A stretch of DNA of 64,000 nt from Beroe forskalii (taxonomy: Eukaryota > Ctenophora > Nuda > Beroida > Beroidae): positions 124,001 to 188,000 of the forward strand of contig WFMF01000044.1 in NCBI GenBank assembly GCA_011033025.1, in the 5' to 3' direction. Shown one piece after another: positions 1 to 10,980 of the stretch (positions are counted from its first letter, which is position 1; each line of letters opens with the position of its first letter). Both the position numbers and the translations under genes were made by a program. The notes under the pieces are model-generated. The model made no database searches. It was not told the origin of the DNA and saw only the letters and a list, made by a program, of their open reading frames with translations.

Positions 1-2692
1 CCCGACCATTGACCGGGTTATCAGTACAGGTGTCTGCACAGCCAGGGTGCTGGAAACAGAAGGAAATGGTCGTGCTGGTGGCTCCGCTGCTGGTTGACAA
101 ACAGGAGGGAACAGGGTACTTCTCCGGGTCTGGGTTCCTGCAGAAGTTGTGGTTTCCCATCTGGTACTTGTCTCCGTCCAGTTTGTTCATCAGCTCGCCC
201 CGGAGAATGACCTTGTTCCAGTTGCCACAGCCGTGTTGTCGACCCGTAGGGTCAGTCCAGGTGTTTTGGTTTCCCAAGTAGTCCTCGCCATTCCCTTCCA
301 TGACATTTTCACCGACTTTGATGCACTGCGGCAGCAACCTCCCGTCTTTGTCGTTGTTAGTGAACACGTTCTGGATGAGACATTTGACGGCTTTACCCAC
401 CAAAGTGTAGCCGTCATTGCACGTAACTCTCAGAACTTCACCAGCCCTCATGACGGGCTTATTACCAACAGTTCCGTTCGGAATCACTGGTGCATAGCAA
501 CTACCGGTCTTTTCCCTCGAAGTGGGCACGAATATTTCCTCTCCTTTCTCATCAGGGTTACATACTCCGCACGTTTTCTTGCAATATCCCAAGATATCGA
601 ACTGGCGGCCTCGAATGGTTACCACAGCACATTCGTAATTGTCCCTCAGATACTCACAGGCCCGGTCTGAGTACACGTTCTTGCATCCTATCCGAGCATT
701 GATCTCCTCTATATCCTCCTCCTCCAGGGCTCGTCTCCGTCTCTTGGAGGAGGTGACACACTCGTCTGCCTCGCTGATGCAGCTGTTGCTGTCCGGACAG
801 TACCTGGGCTTGTCCGACGGACACCCGTTCTCCTCTAGACCCCCCTTCACCTGCTCCCTGACCTGTACCCTCACTGCAGCCATGGTGTCCTCTATCCCAC
901 ACGCGTTGGTGTTCCTCCTGATGAGGAAGTAGCCGTCATCTCCCCAGCTCACCCCGTGACTGTTCCGCACGATGTAGTAGTCCGGGGTGTAGCCCACTAT
1001 CAGCACTGCGTGGTCACACTGCCCGTCCTTGAGGCCCGAGTAGGAGGGGTAGTCCACCACTGTACCTGCCTGGTAGTTGTTCATACTGCAGAGGGCGTCT
1101 TGGGTAGTGCCCCACTTCATGCAGCTCATCACGCTCCCGTACTGCACTATTGCTCTCTGCAAGAAGGAGGAGTTAGAATTATTCTAAATTCACATTAATT
1201 CTAGCTAGAAAGAAATCTAAGTTACTATAATGTTCCTTTTTGCAGACAGGGCTAGGGAGTTAGTCACTATAAAGCTTAAATTGCTGTGGATGCTACTTTA
1301 ATTTTATCTTTTCGTTTGCATTCAGTATTGAATTAGATAAATTTCTCCTGAAATTGGCCCGATTTCATCATTTTATAGTGAGAATTGAGACGTGTCTTGG
1401 GTTTGCAAAGTAACAGCCAATTCGCACCGTTTAAATACCATCGGCCGTTCCTTGGAATGGCTACATTAACGGAATGATCGGGGCAAGTGAAGTCAGTCAG
1501 ATCAAGCCTCGGATTGACATTCCAACGCTCCTTCACCCAGGTTTCACTTGCGATGTCTTATTGCTTCATTGATGCCAGTAAATGAACAGTTTAATCCCTG
1601 CCAAATGTAAAATGAATAATTATGGCAAAATCATGCATTAAAGTTCACCTCTATAGTGTTGTTTGTAACGGGAGTGTAGTCAGTAATCTTGATTCTGTCA
1701 AGACTGTCTGGAGTGGTGGCTTGCCGGCACGTGTATTGACTGTTTAAGTAGCCTCCGTATTGAGAGTCAGAACTCAACTTGTCTATGTAAGACATCATCC
1801 TGGTAACCATTCGGTAGTCGCCTCCATTGCACCCTTTGAAGTAACAATCCGTCATTTCCTGGACACTGAACTTCATCTGAAATGGATATTTAACAGCTGA
1901 ATGATCTTAATTATAAAGTTACAGAACATGGGGCTTATGGGGATTTATGTATGGATGATTTATAATTGTATTAGAGAGGAGTCCAAGATAACCTTGGACC
2001 AAGGTTCTCTTGGACCAAAAAAAATAAGAAAATGACTATAATAGGACCATCAACCATGACAATGAATAATGATCATTGAGTACTCATTATTAATGAAAAC
2101 GAAATCACCACAGACTTCAAATAATAACCAGCGTTTTATACCCATGCCGTATAATCATCTAATCATACAATAGCACATCAGCTGAGGAACTTACCCTCTC
2201 CCCAGTTGCTTTAGCGTATGCAATCTCTAGAGCTCCAACGAAGACCTGGAGGTAGCAGTTTCCGCAGTTTTCCTGTTGTGGAGCCTGGTTTAGCATCGGT
2301 TCCTCTTCTCCCTTATCATTGATGAGCTTGATCTTCCTAGCATCGTAGGCTAACGGAGTTGACCGACCGTACGTGGGGGTGTATACCGCCTGCTCCGGCT
2401 TAATCATGTCCACTCCCTCTTCAGAAATGGCTTCCAGATCAGCAACCAACTTAGCTCCATTTTGCCTCTCTATTTCCTCTGCCAGGTACATATCCTGGAG
2501 TGCCATGGGTTCGCCCTCCGGCTTTATTAACCAGTTACCCTCAAATATTATCCTCCTGTACGCCAGCTCCTCAACTGATAATTCAATGCCATCTTGAGCC
2601 AGCAAGACATCCAACAATGCATCTGATTCTGGAACTGCTGTGGCTGTCATCAAAATAGCATGAGTCAGTGCAATGACAATCGTAAAGGTCAT
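1..2692 (-). CDS. Secreted papain-family (C1) protease with ShKT, sushi and kringle-like domains; 3' end beyond the window
   Basis: Three exons join in phase 0: 2195-2692, 1649-1876, and 1156 down to the left edge; introns begin GTAAGT and GTGAAC and end in CAG. At least 627 residues. Residues 1-19 look like a signal peptide, followed by a propeptide-like stretch without a clear ERFNIN motif. The catalytic triad is present: Cys146 in CGNCY preceded by Gln139/140, His291 in CDHAV, and Asn307 in NSHGVSWG, where the usual NSW has become NSH. GCNGGD (181-186) is a papain-family signature. After the protease come an ShKT six-cysteine module (about 399-440), a sushi/CCP module (461-519) and a kringle-like module (about 524-611) with GNGEDYLG and NFCRNPD. 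Papain proteases cleave peptide bonds with the Cys-His pair; the added modules suggest extracellular binding or targeting, which is inference. The ATG lies 8 nt after an AG acceptor-like site. The family call is secure; the substrate is unknown. Confidence 0.88.
1333..1536 (-). pseudogene. Unrecognised coding-like remnant inside intron 2 of the protease gene
   Basis: A 67-codon open frame on the protease strand, with balanced composition and coding-like content (Trp/Cys-containing: ERWNV, DFTCPDH, RWYLNGANWLLLCK). It is not needed by the protease: exons 2 and 3 join seamlessly in phase 0 across the papain fold. No convincing acceptor or donor flanks it. It may be the remnant of an exon of another gene, an unused alternative exon, or chance. 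I do not recognise the family. Confidence 0.25.
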
Positions 2693-2919
2693 ATCGGCTC
2701 TGCAGGTGTATTGAAATTAAAAGAGAAAAAGAGTTAACCATAGTAGTTTCATTTTAAGATTTAACATTTACCTTGTTAATAGGCATACCTATATATATGG
2801 ACATTGGTAATATCACCCTGTTTTGTCATTTGTGATCAGGCTACACCCTATCTTGTCAAGAATCCCAACCACCCACTATAATAACTGGCATGTGGTCCAA
2901 CCATTTGGCTCCCGGCCCC

Positions 2920-3080
2920 CCCCCGCCTGCAGCACCCTAATTTCCCTAAAATTTTTCGGGGGCTCCGCCCCCTAACCCCCTGGCAGGGGCTCGCCCCTGG
3001 ACCCCGCTGGGGGCTGCGTCCCCAGACTTCTGCCGCAGCTTGCTCACTTCGCTCGTGGCGCAAGGGCCAGAAAAAATCCT
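2920..3080. repeat. GC-rich dispersed repeat, family A copy 1
   Basis: An AT-rich lead (AAAATTTTTC) runs into staggered short palindromes such as GGGGGCTCCGCCCCC and GGGGCTCGCCCC, then CAGACTTCTGCCGCAGCTTGCTC. The same order of modules recurs in the same orientation at 48526-48700, and a short piece occurs near 32843-32873. It is far more GC-rich than its surroundings. It is a dispersed, probably miniature mobile repeat without coding capacity. Confidence 0.7.
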
Positions 3081-3095
3081 GGCTACGGGTCTGAT

Positions 3096-3305
3096 CGTTG
3101 ATACTACAAACAGGAACTGGTCGAACAAGCAAAACAAGTAAATCAACCTGAAAAAAGCGAATTAACACGAGTCAACCGTAACCCGGGTTGATTCGGGTTG
3201 TTTCGCTTGTTTCGGCTCGTTTAGGCTTGATTCGGATAGGTTTTTAGCTTGGTTCCGCTTGTTTCGGCTTGATTCAACCAGTTCTTGCTTGTAGTATCGA
3301 CTTTT
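3096..3305. repeat. Small foldback with TTTCGGCTTG-type spacer repeats
   Basis: The arm near 3097-3135 (GATACTACAAACAGGAACTGG and following) is the reverse complement, with a few changes, of the arm near 3265-3303. The centre holds degenerate copies of GTTTCGGCTTG / GTTTCGCTTG. It adjoins the GC-rich repeat on its left. No target duplication was identified. Confidence 0.6.
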
Positions 3306-4019
3306 AATTCACTTTGAGGAGTGCCATGGATCTTATCAATTCATTATTGTCATAATTTAATTTCTTTCAAAGCCCCTCGTGGTGCCCCACCGTTTTCAAA
3401 CTAGCATTCGGTGTAGGTTAAGACTAAGACAATTTTCTCTTAGACAATGCTCTTCCTAGGATAATAATTCGGCTTTTGTTCACAGTTTTGTCCAACTCGC
3501 CGTAGACTGCGCAGTGTGTATCCGTGGAAGGATCACAGGTGAATTGGTGAAAGGATTGATTAAGCTTCATTGTTTTCACAATGTGTTCAATTAAACCATG
3601 GAAATCAGCACAGCGCCATGTTTAACTTTACCTCAGGTCAAATTGGGGCTAGCTTTTCATGCTAGGTCTTAGGAAATCATATTCTCTTATCATAGCGTAT
3701 AGTAGAGAGTTTGGCAGTGCGAAGTATCCCAGTGCATTCTTATATGAAGCAGCAGTTTAAAGTATAGGAAAGTAACTGGTGTTCCTGATAATATCATGGG
3801 GAGTTCAGGTTGTGGGTGTTCGGTCTAAGGCAAAACCATATACTTCATTCTTGAATTTATTGAGTTCCTCATTCTATCTTTTACTTTTGACTGTCGAGTG
3901 TAGTAGCTTTAAGTTATATTTTTTTCTTGCTTGTATTTTTACCTATTATATTTATAACGGATACACATGTTTACGTTATGATTTATACTAATGTTATTTG
4001 CGGAATGGGATGTTTGATA
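3306..4019. other. Unannotated AT-rich stretch
   Basis: No convincing exon, repeat or RNA gene was seen. A short plus-strand open frame at 3779-3991 is AT-driven and hydrophobic by composition, with no recognisable motif. Confidence 0.5.
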
Positions 4020-5440
4020 TAAGTCGCATGATTAATGAATTTTAGGCCGAGGTTTCTTGAAATTTCAAGCGACAAGATAAACTGCTATTTAAGGGAGTCT
4101 TGAAACGTTTCGATGTCTGAAACCCCGGTCTATGAAAGGATCCTGCCGAACAGAAAATTATGTGCGAAGATAGTTCCTGTCCAGTCACCCACTCAAAAAC
4201 AGTGTGAACGGTTGATCAAGGAAAAGACAGCCGACCTTGTCGAATCATCCAACAAACTTTGGCGGAAAGTAGTTCAGAATCAAATTTTGGATGATGAGTA
4301 TGAACGCCTCTTTAAAACACCAGGGGCTATGTCTCTTCCTGTCTTATATGTGTTAGTCAAAACACACAAGAATTCACCTGATAGCTTCAGGTCAAACATT
4401 CCTATTGAACAGATAAAGGTGAGGCCTATCATAAGCTGCGTGGATTCTCCAACGGAAAGACTGAGTTGGCTGGTCACAAAGATACTCAAGCCACTTTTGA
4501 AAGAGATCCCTACTCAACTTAGTACTCTCTATGAATATTTAAGGACACTCAAGAAAATCCCCCAGGAACAACTTATAGACCGAAAGATTTTCACTGCGGA
4601 TATAGATGAATGTTCAACGCACGATTGAAGACATCATTGGACTAGCTGATGAGAACTTGGAAAAGTTGGACCTACTGGGGCTTATAACCTGACAGATGTT
4701 CATAAGATCCTGATCCATATTCTCTCCTACTTCATGTATGATAGCCAGCTATGGTATCAGGTAGATGGTCTATTCTGAGACCAGGCCCCCTCCTTGCTGT
4801 GGTCTGAGTCTCCCTTTGAAAGAAGAATGATATTCATAGATATCAACTACATATCAGTATATCTGAGAGGGTTCTTCGAACAATACATTGGTGCGCATAA
4901 TATATGATGCCACCAGCCTGGCAAAGACCAAAGAAGAAGCTGTCCAGATCCTGGAAAAGATAGCTGAACAGGATCCGGACAGAAAATTGGAGTGGGAGGA
5001 GCAACAGACTTCGTTCCCTTCCTCAACATAGAGAATGATGGATCGATCACTAGCCGTCTGTTCAGAAAGCCCCTACAGAAGGACATCACGTTACATCATC
5101 GGTCTCACCACCCAGATGGAGTGAAAACGGCGACAGTACTCAGATCAACATGTACCGTGAAGCCAGTATAATCTCTTCCAGTGATGACCAACACAAATGT
5201 ACTCCTTCGAGTTAGTAGACAACCTACTTTCTCAGATCGGCTATTCCAGCACAAGACAGCTCTACGAGAGTAACAGCAAGAAGAAGAAGAAGAGAAAGAA
5301 AGACGACACTTCGGATAATAGGACTGTACTAAAATTAGACTTTATTTTTTACAGTACAAGTAATAAAATCAGGAACTATATTTAGAGTTATAAATTACCG
5401 ATCAAAGTCACGTTTGGTCCAGGTACCAAACTGAGATATC
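4020..5440 (+). mobile_element. Decayed Penelope-like retroelement, reverse transcriptase region
   Basis: The plus-strand frame from 4113 to 4628 carries PLE-type RT signatures: LPVLYVLVKTHK, then RPIISCVDSPTERLSWLV, then IFTADI, where the frame breaks. Downstream, in shifted frames, are the thumb-like RKPLQKDITLHHRSHHP (about 5065-5120), a Lys-rich linker (about 5275-5305), VLKLDFIFYSTSNKI, and VTFGPGTKLRYL (about 5407-5442), the order expected before a GIY-YIG endonuclease. No endonuclease motif was seen. Several frameshifts and stops show a dead copy. A terminal segment at about 4037-4105 recurs inverted at 7468-7562; Penelope elements are known to carry terminal repeats in either orientation. 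A foldback element lies between the RT and the right terminal piece. Confidence 0.82.
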
Positions 5441-6309
5441 TATAAAGTAACGTGTAAGTTATGCCTTAAGTTTTATATAGATGAGTGCTATAGAACAGCT
5501 CAATATGATAGGGAAAGCACCTCGGATATGCGTCTTATCCGAACACCGCTTCGAATAGAGAAAAGGCATTTGCTATTCGTTACAGAACTTTACATCTTAA
5601 TCTATCATCTAAAGGCTAGAATTTAAAATTCTAAAAGTAGATTGTAATGCAGTCGGATGTAAAATATTTGAGGCAATGTTAGACACAGACCGGACTCAAC
5701 ACAGACCGGACTCAACACAGACCGGACTCAACACAGACCGGACTTAACACAGACCGGACTCAGCACTAAGGATGAATTGGAAACTATACAACGGTTCCTG
5801 ATCAATAACACTTGACACTGCACCCTGGGTCAAACTACTATTCCATATTAGGAGACAGAAAATTACGTCACCACTATGGAGTACATGTTTTGACACACGC
5901 TGCATGCCCTCACTACACTTGTTATGTTTGATAAGTGTTTCAATGTATAGGCCCGTTTTGGTACTCTTTATATACGTATATATGTGTTGTGCGTACTTAG
6001 ATATTACGCAGTATTATTCATAATTAATGTATTTGGATACAGTGTATAAGTATATATTATGTCAACTGATACTTTTAAACCTATAATTATAGGTTAAAAT
6101 GGACAAATAAGGTCCAATTCACCTATAAATTAGTTGGCCCATCAATTCTGAGGTAAATGATGGGCAAAACAATTTGAAGCTCATGATTCCAAAAATATGG
6201 CCATAATGGCCATCTTTAGGCCCAAAATAGGCCAATCATGCCACTCTGGCGCGCGCACTTCGCATGGCCATAACTTCGTCATTTTTCATCCAATTTTGAC
6301 AGACAAATA
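5441..6309. other. Region between PLE reverse transcriptase and foldback, with a 16-bp tandem repeat
   Basis: Probably decayed PLE sequence or intergenic DNA. The only structured part is a five-copy tandem array of ACAGACCGGACTCAAC at about 5683-5766, nearly perfect (one copy has CTTAAC). The rest is AT-rich and shows no exon. Confidence 0.6.
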
Positions 6310-7097
6310 GGTAAAAGTGTCACAAGAGTTGTGAATTTTGTCCGATGGATCCATTGGATCCATCATGTCCACTGGACATGTCCAATGGACATGTCCAATG
6401 GACGTCCATTGGACATCCAATGGACATCCATTGAACACGATGTCCATTGGTTAAATTGTCCAATGGTGTTCAATGGATCCAATGGATCCATTGGATCCAT
6501 TTTTGATGTCCAATGGACATGTTCAATGGATCCAATGGATGTTCAATAGATCCATCTGAGTGGATCCAATGGACACAATCACCAAACATGGTTTGGTAGA
6601 TGGACATCAGTCTGGTATTTTTGTTCAATGGATCCATGGGGTCCATTGTGTCCATTGAACACCATTGAACATGTCCATTGGATCCATTGGATCCATTGCA
6701 CATTGTGTCCATTGGATCCATTTTGTCCAATAAATCCATTGTGTCCAATGGACAAAATGGATCCATTGGATCTTATGGAAAGCAGTGTTCAATGGATCCA
6801 ATGGATCCAATGGATCCAATGGACATGTCCAATGGTGTTCAATGGACACAATGGATCTATTAGATCCAATGGACACGATGGATCCATTGAACAAAAATAC
6901 CAGACTGATGTCCATCTACCAAACCATGTTTGGTGATTGTGTCCAATGGATCCATTGGACAATTTTACTGATGGACATCATGTTCAATGGATGTCCATTG
7001 TATGTCCAATGGACATCCATTGGACATGTCCATTGGACATGATGGATCCAATGGAGATCCATTGGACAAAATTCACAACTCTTGTGACACTTTTACC
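6310..7097. mobile_element. Foldback transposon with GGATCCAAT minisatellite arms and 8-bp target duplication
   Basis: Both ends carry the same inverted sequence, GGTAAAAGTGTCACAAGAGT and onward for about 34 bp. The element is flanked by a perfect 8-bp direct repeat GACAAATA (6302-6309 and 7098-7105), which I read as the target-site duplication. The interior is an almost continuous palindrome of permuted ATGGATCCATTGGA / CCAATGGACATG units. A unique inner segment (about 6563-6628) is mirrored at 6888-6953. There is no transposase: open frames inside are only translations of the repeat. An 8-bp duplication fits hAT- or P-type mobilisation. Confidence 0.8.
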
Positions 7098-7446
7098 GAC
7101 AAATACACTAAAATGATCAGCTCATCGAGACGAATCGAATGCAAGCAAAAGCTAAGCCTTTTCTCATTCAAGTAATATTTCGATTTTTGGACACCATTTT
7201 TGCTCCGAGGCCTCACATGGGCAATGTTGGACCTATGGACTCAAGACCACCGTCAAAATATTGGTACACGCCCTGGCCATCCTGGCTAACTTATAATTAT
7301 ATCTCAAATTCGTGTTTTACAACATACGAGGGGTGAACCCCCCCCCCCTTTTAATTAAAAGATTAGTAGATTTAGTACGTTTTAATAATTAATTTTTTGA
7401 TTGAATTATATTTCGTTCGCATTTGAATAAAGCTTATTTTTCAGAA

Positions 7447-7490
7447 CTGAGGATGATGTATGCTTGTAACATCGAAACGTTTTAAAACTC
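7447..7490 (+). ncRNA. Degenerate hammerhead-ribozyme-like motif in PLE terminal piece
   Basis: CTGAGGA (the CUGANGA core, 7447-7453) is followed by GATG (7455-7458) and its complement CATC (7470-7473), then the GAAA core (7474-7477), a short self-complementary GTTTT/AAAAC stem and a TC cleavage-site-like end. Hammerhead motifs with minimal stem III are known from the terminal repeats of Penelope-like elements, and this lies in the right terminal piece of one. A mismatch next to the core and the imperfect stem III suggest a decayed copy. Confidence 0.4.
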
Positions 7491-7565
7491 TCCAAAGAGC
7501 AGTTTATCTTGTCGCAAAAGTGTCAATTAAAATTTTCAAGAAGCCTCGGTTTAAAATTCGATTTA
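7463..7565 (+). repeat. Right terminal piece of the Penelope-like element (inverted copy of 4037-4105)
   Basis: The sequence from ACATCGAAACGTTT through GCAGTTTATCTTGTCG to TTCAAGAAGCCTCGG is the reverse complement, with indels, of 4037-4113 just upstream of the RT frame. This frames the retroelement as 4020 to about 7565. Confidence 0.65.
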
Positions 7566-8180
7566 TACTCACCCTGATGAAACCGAGTCTCATGCTTTGC
7601 AATAGATTTAGCTCAAAATGATAAAATAAATTTGAGATTCCCGTCGGCAGTTAATACGTCGCAATGCCACATCTATGATCTATGTTGTAGTAGCAGTGCG
7701 CTGGGATAAAATGATCTATAGTTAATTTTTATACGTCATAACTTCCAAGCAATCGACCTTCCATCGATCATCTACTGCCTCGAAAAGTTATAAGATTCAG
7801 TTCAGCACAATTTGATTCAAATTAAAATGCTGCTTTCAGAGTTTTGAATCGTGGCCAATTTCAAGAACACCAATTTTTGGGATAAAATGGACTTTTTGAA
7901 CCATTAATAACCCAAAAGACTCAAAAATGAGGCTAAAAACTGCTCCTTCCCATTGAGCAGCATTGCAGAGAGTTCACTAAAATCAAATTATGTAGTTTTG
8001 CACAAATTTTTTCCCCAAGCCCAAGTATGCCAGAGAATTTCTGATTCTTTCTAGGGTGACCACTGACCATTCGGTCCTTGTAAGGACCCTAAGAGCACAA
8101 TGAAACCAAAGCGTACCAGGGGGTCAGTTAGGGGTCAGTATAAGGGGTCAACAAGGGGTTAAGTCAAGTTATCTAATATA
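7566..8180. other. Unannotated stretch
   Basis: No gene or clear repeat. Short GGGGTCA-type direct repeats occur just before the next element (about 8120-8160). Confidence 0.45.
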
Positions 8181-8617
8181 CCTTATTGGCCTTATTTAGC
8201 CGGCCCTTTTTTTAACCGGCCCTTTTTTTAACCGGCCCTATGGACAAAAATCGAACCATTTTTGAGCCATTTTAACCGACCCCTTGGACAAAAATTTTTC
8301 AAGCAGTTGCCAAACCAAGAAATTTTCGCTCAAAAAGAGCCACGAAAACAATTTATACTGAGCAAATTGCATCAAAAACCTAAATCCCGGTCTATTATCA
8401 TGATTTAGGTCACTATCTGTGTTATATAATGACGGTAAAATGAATTTAACAGTACATAAGCCAATAATAAAAGTAATACAAGTAATAAAAGGCCTAAATT
8501 AATTGGCCTTTAATTTAATCGGCCCCATTTTAACCGGCCATTTTTAACCGGCCCTTTGGACAAAAATGTCAAAGTCGTTTTTGTCCTTAAGGGCCGGTTA
8601 GATAAAGGCCAATAAGG
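8181..8617. mobile_element. TA-flanked MITE, family B copy 1 (437 bp)
   Basis: Starts CCTTATTGGCCTTATTTAGC and ends with the inverted counterpart (GATAAAGGCCAATAAGG), flanked by TA on both sides. Repeated CCGGCCCTTTTTTTAA and GGACAAAAAT modules lie inside each end. A second copy is at 10588-10980. There is no coding capacity. A TA duplication fits Tc1/mariner-type mobilisation. Confidence 0.8.
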
Positions 8618-8977
8618 TAACTAAGTTAAATAACTTAAATGAATTAACCAAGTTAAACGAGTTGAAAAAGTTATCTTGCTTAGTTACTTGGTATCTTTTC
8701 ATACGACCATAAAGAATGCATTCCCAGCTTACGTATACAAAGATTACCCGGAACTTCAAAAACAGCCTTTTTAGAGCCCCTTCATGTACAATTAGTGTTG
8801 AAAAGTGGTGTTAGCCAACTTCACGGTTATAATACCATATCGGACACCAAATGTGGTCGGACGTTATAACTTTATAATATGGGCCGTGGTCAGACTTAAT
8901 TATAAAAATTGATAGCCTTAGACAATTTCCACAAAATCTGAAAATGATTATTTTTTGAAATATGTAATACGCTTCTT
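8618..8977. other. Unannotated AT-rich stretch
   Basis: Begins with degenerate AAGTTA-type repeats (about 8620-8690); otherwise no gene, RNA or structured repeat was seen. Confidence 0.45.
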
Positions 8978-8987
8978 GTCTGGAGTG

Positions 8988-9137
8988 GCTGCCGGACATA
9001 AGCGCACACTTTTGGGATATTCACATAATCAACCCTAACCAACACCCTAACTCACACCCTAACCCACACCCTAACCTACACCCTAACCCTATCACTGAAA
9101 AATTATGCAGGAATGTGTGCGCTTTTGCCCGGCAACG
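8988..9137. mobile_element. 150-bp MITE carrying telomere-like CCCTAACCNACA repeats
   Basis: Terminal inverted repeats GCTGCCGGACATAAGCGCAC and (inverted) CGTTGCCGGGCAAAAGCGCA bracket about five copies of CCCTAACCNACA (9033-9090). A direct repeat GTCTGGAGTG occurs immediately outside both ends (8978-8987 and 9138-9147), consistent with an 8- to 10-bp target duplication. No coding capacity. Confidence 0.65.
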
Positions 9138-10587
9138 GTCTGGAGTGTATGTATAAATGCAATTAACAATTCGGCCTTCGGCCTTTTTGTTAAATGCACA
9201 ATTAATGCATTTACTTCGATCAATAGACACTATTTAAGAGTGAACCAAACGCCTATAAATGATCCAAAACCACAAGGTTTTGTCGGTGTGTAGGACTTCG
9301 GAGGAAGGGCTAATTTTTTTTTCAGTTTCAATCAGCTAATCAGGTTTTTTGATTAAAATTTGAGATTAAAATTAATATAAATTGAGATAAACACTAATAT
9401 AAACAATTGTGAAAGTAAGAAATGCGAAAATCATTCCTGCAAAGCTGCAGAAGCTCACAAGCCAAACTCAAATTATAAACAAGCAGAGAGGGAAATTAAC
9501 TTCCGTGATATTATTTCTCATCCTTCCATTGCACCCTGCAATACTGGGTAATTCAATTTGATCTGCAGTTTTGGTTCATAAGGGCATTGGGGTTCCAAGA
9601 AATGACGGAAAATCAGATGGTGAAGCGTTTAGTAAATTTTTGCTATTTTTTGTGGAAATAGAAAAAGTCACGAAACTTCCACAAAAGAAGGTCAAACTCA
9701 AAGAGGACGGAATAATGCGAACGTTATCACATAACAAAGTCATAATATAACGCTATTATGACAACACTAGTAGCACAGATAATTTTTCAATTTTGTATAA
9801 ACTATAATCTAATTGCAGTCTTCCGGATTCTACATCGCTGCAGCAGCACTTTGAATCTCTGGGAATTGTGTGGACAAATGTCTGCAAAAAGTCGTAAATA
9901 GGTATTACCTACTATTAGTGAGTTTCGAATAACTGTCCGTGTCAGACAAATGTCTGACTTCCTGCAGCATGAGTTATTTAAGTATCAAGAAGCCTTCCGT
10001 TAGACGTGACCCGACGGCCATACTACTTATAGGTAGGTACATTTTCTCCAAAATGGGAACATAGATCAAAATGCTTCTTGCTCGAGATCAGAGTTATTCC
10101 TTTAATCCTTTCCAAAGACTGTGCAATATTCTTAACTTCTTCAAATTTCTAAATTTTCTAAATTTATTAACTTCCTAATATATTGCAAAACAAACATTTA
10201 ATAAGCATTTAGCAATATTTAACTGTCCATAGTTATATAATAATTGGTGTCTCGACTCGTACGGTCTTATGATTCAGAGGAAATCTTTTATTTATTTCTT
10301 ATCTTAAGTTCAAGACATTCGAAATTTATGGGATTTATAACTTTAGAGTTTAGTGAATAAAATAGTAAAATACCTACTATGGATAGTGCTATATGGCTAA
10401 TCTTTGTAGGGTTATTAAGTCGGGTTAATGGTTATGTGGCTATGGACTAAAGTGGAAGTCGAAGTGCGTTATGTCCTCATTGCTGCACTGAAAATGGTAT
10501 TTTGTGGCTATAAGGATTGGGGAAATAAGAAAAGCTATCTATGAGGTGGCTCTAATCAATCTGATGTACCTATTATAAGTAATTATA
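9138..10587. other. Unannotated AT-rich stretch
   Basis: About 1.4 kb with no supported exon, RNA gene or structured repeat. A short local inverted repeat (GGCCTTCGGCC) is present near 9172. Open frames are short and unremarkable. Confidence 0.5.
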
Positions 10588-10980
10588 CCTTATTGGCCTT
10601 TATTTAGCCGGCCTTTTTTTTAACCGGCCCTTTTTTTAACCGGCCCTTAGGACAAAAATCGAATCAATTTTGAACCGTTTTAGCCGGCCCCTTGGACAAA
10701 AATTTTTCTAGTGGTCGCCAGACCAAGGATTTTTTGCTCTAAAATGGCCATTAAAACTCATTTATACTTAATAAATCGCACCGAAAGACCCAAATCCCGA
10801 TCTTATACGATATTTTAGGTCATTATCGTGTTATATAATGACGTTCACAAGAATGAAAGGCAAGTCGTAAAAGTTTAATTTGACCTAAATTGACTGGCCT
10901 TTAATTTGACCGGCCCCACTTTAACCCCACTTCAAAGTCATTTTTGTCCTTAAGGGTCGGTTAAATAAAGGCCAATAAGG
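10588..10980. mobile_element. TA-flanked MITE, family B copy 2 (393 bp)
   Basis: Same ends as copy 1 (CCTTATTGGCCTTTATTTAG and its inverted partner), TA on both sides, and the same inner modules including AAATCCCGATCTTATACG and a GTTATATAATGACG segment. It is shorter through internal deletions. Non-autonomous. Confidence 0.8.

Noticed and set aside
6331-7042. Several open frames rich in Met-Asp-Pro and Asn-Gly
   Set aside because: They are translations of GGATCCAAT repeats on both strands of the foldback element.
7321-7350. C-run and adjacent palindromic ATTAAAAGATTAG as a terminator
   Set aside because: Rho-independent terminators are not expected in this eukaryotic sequence.
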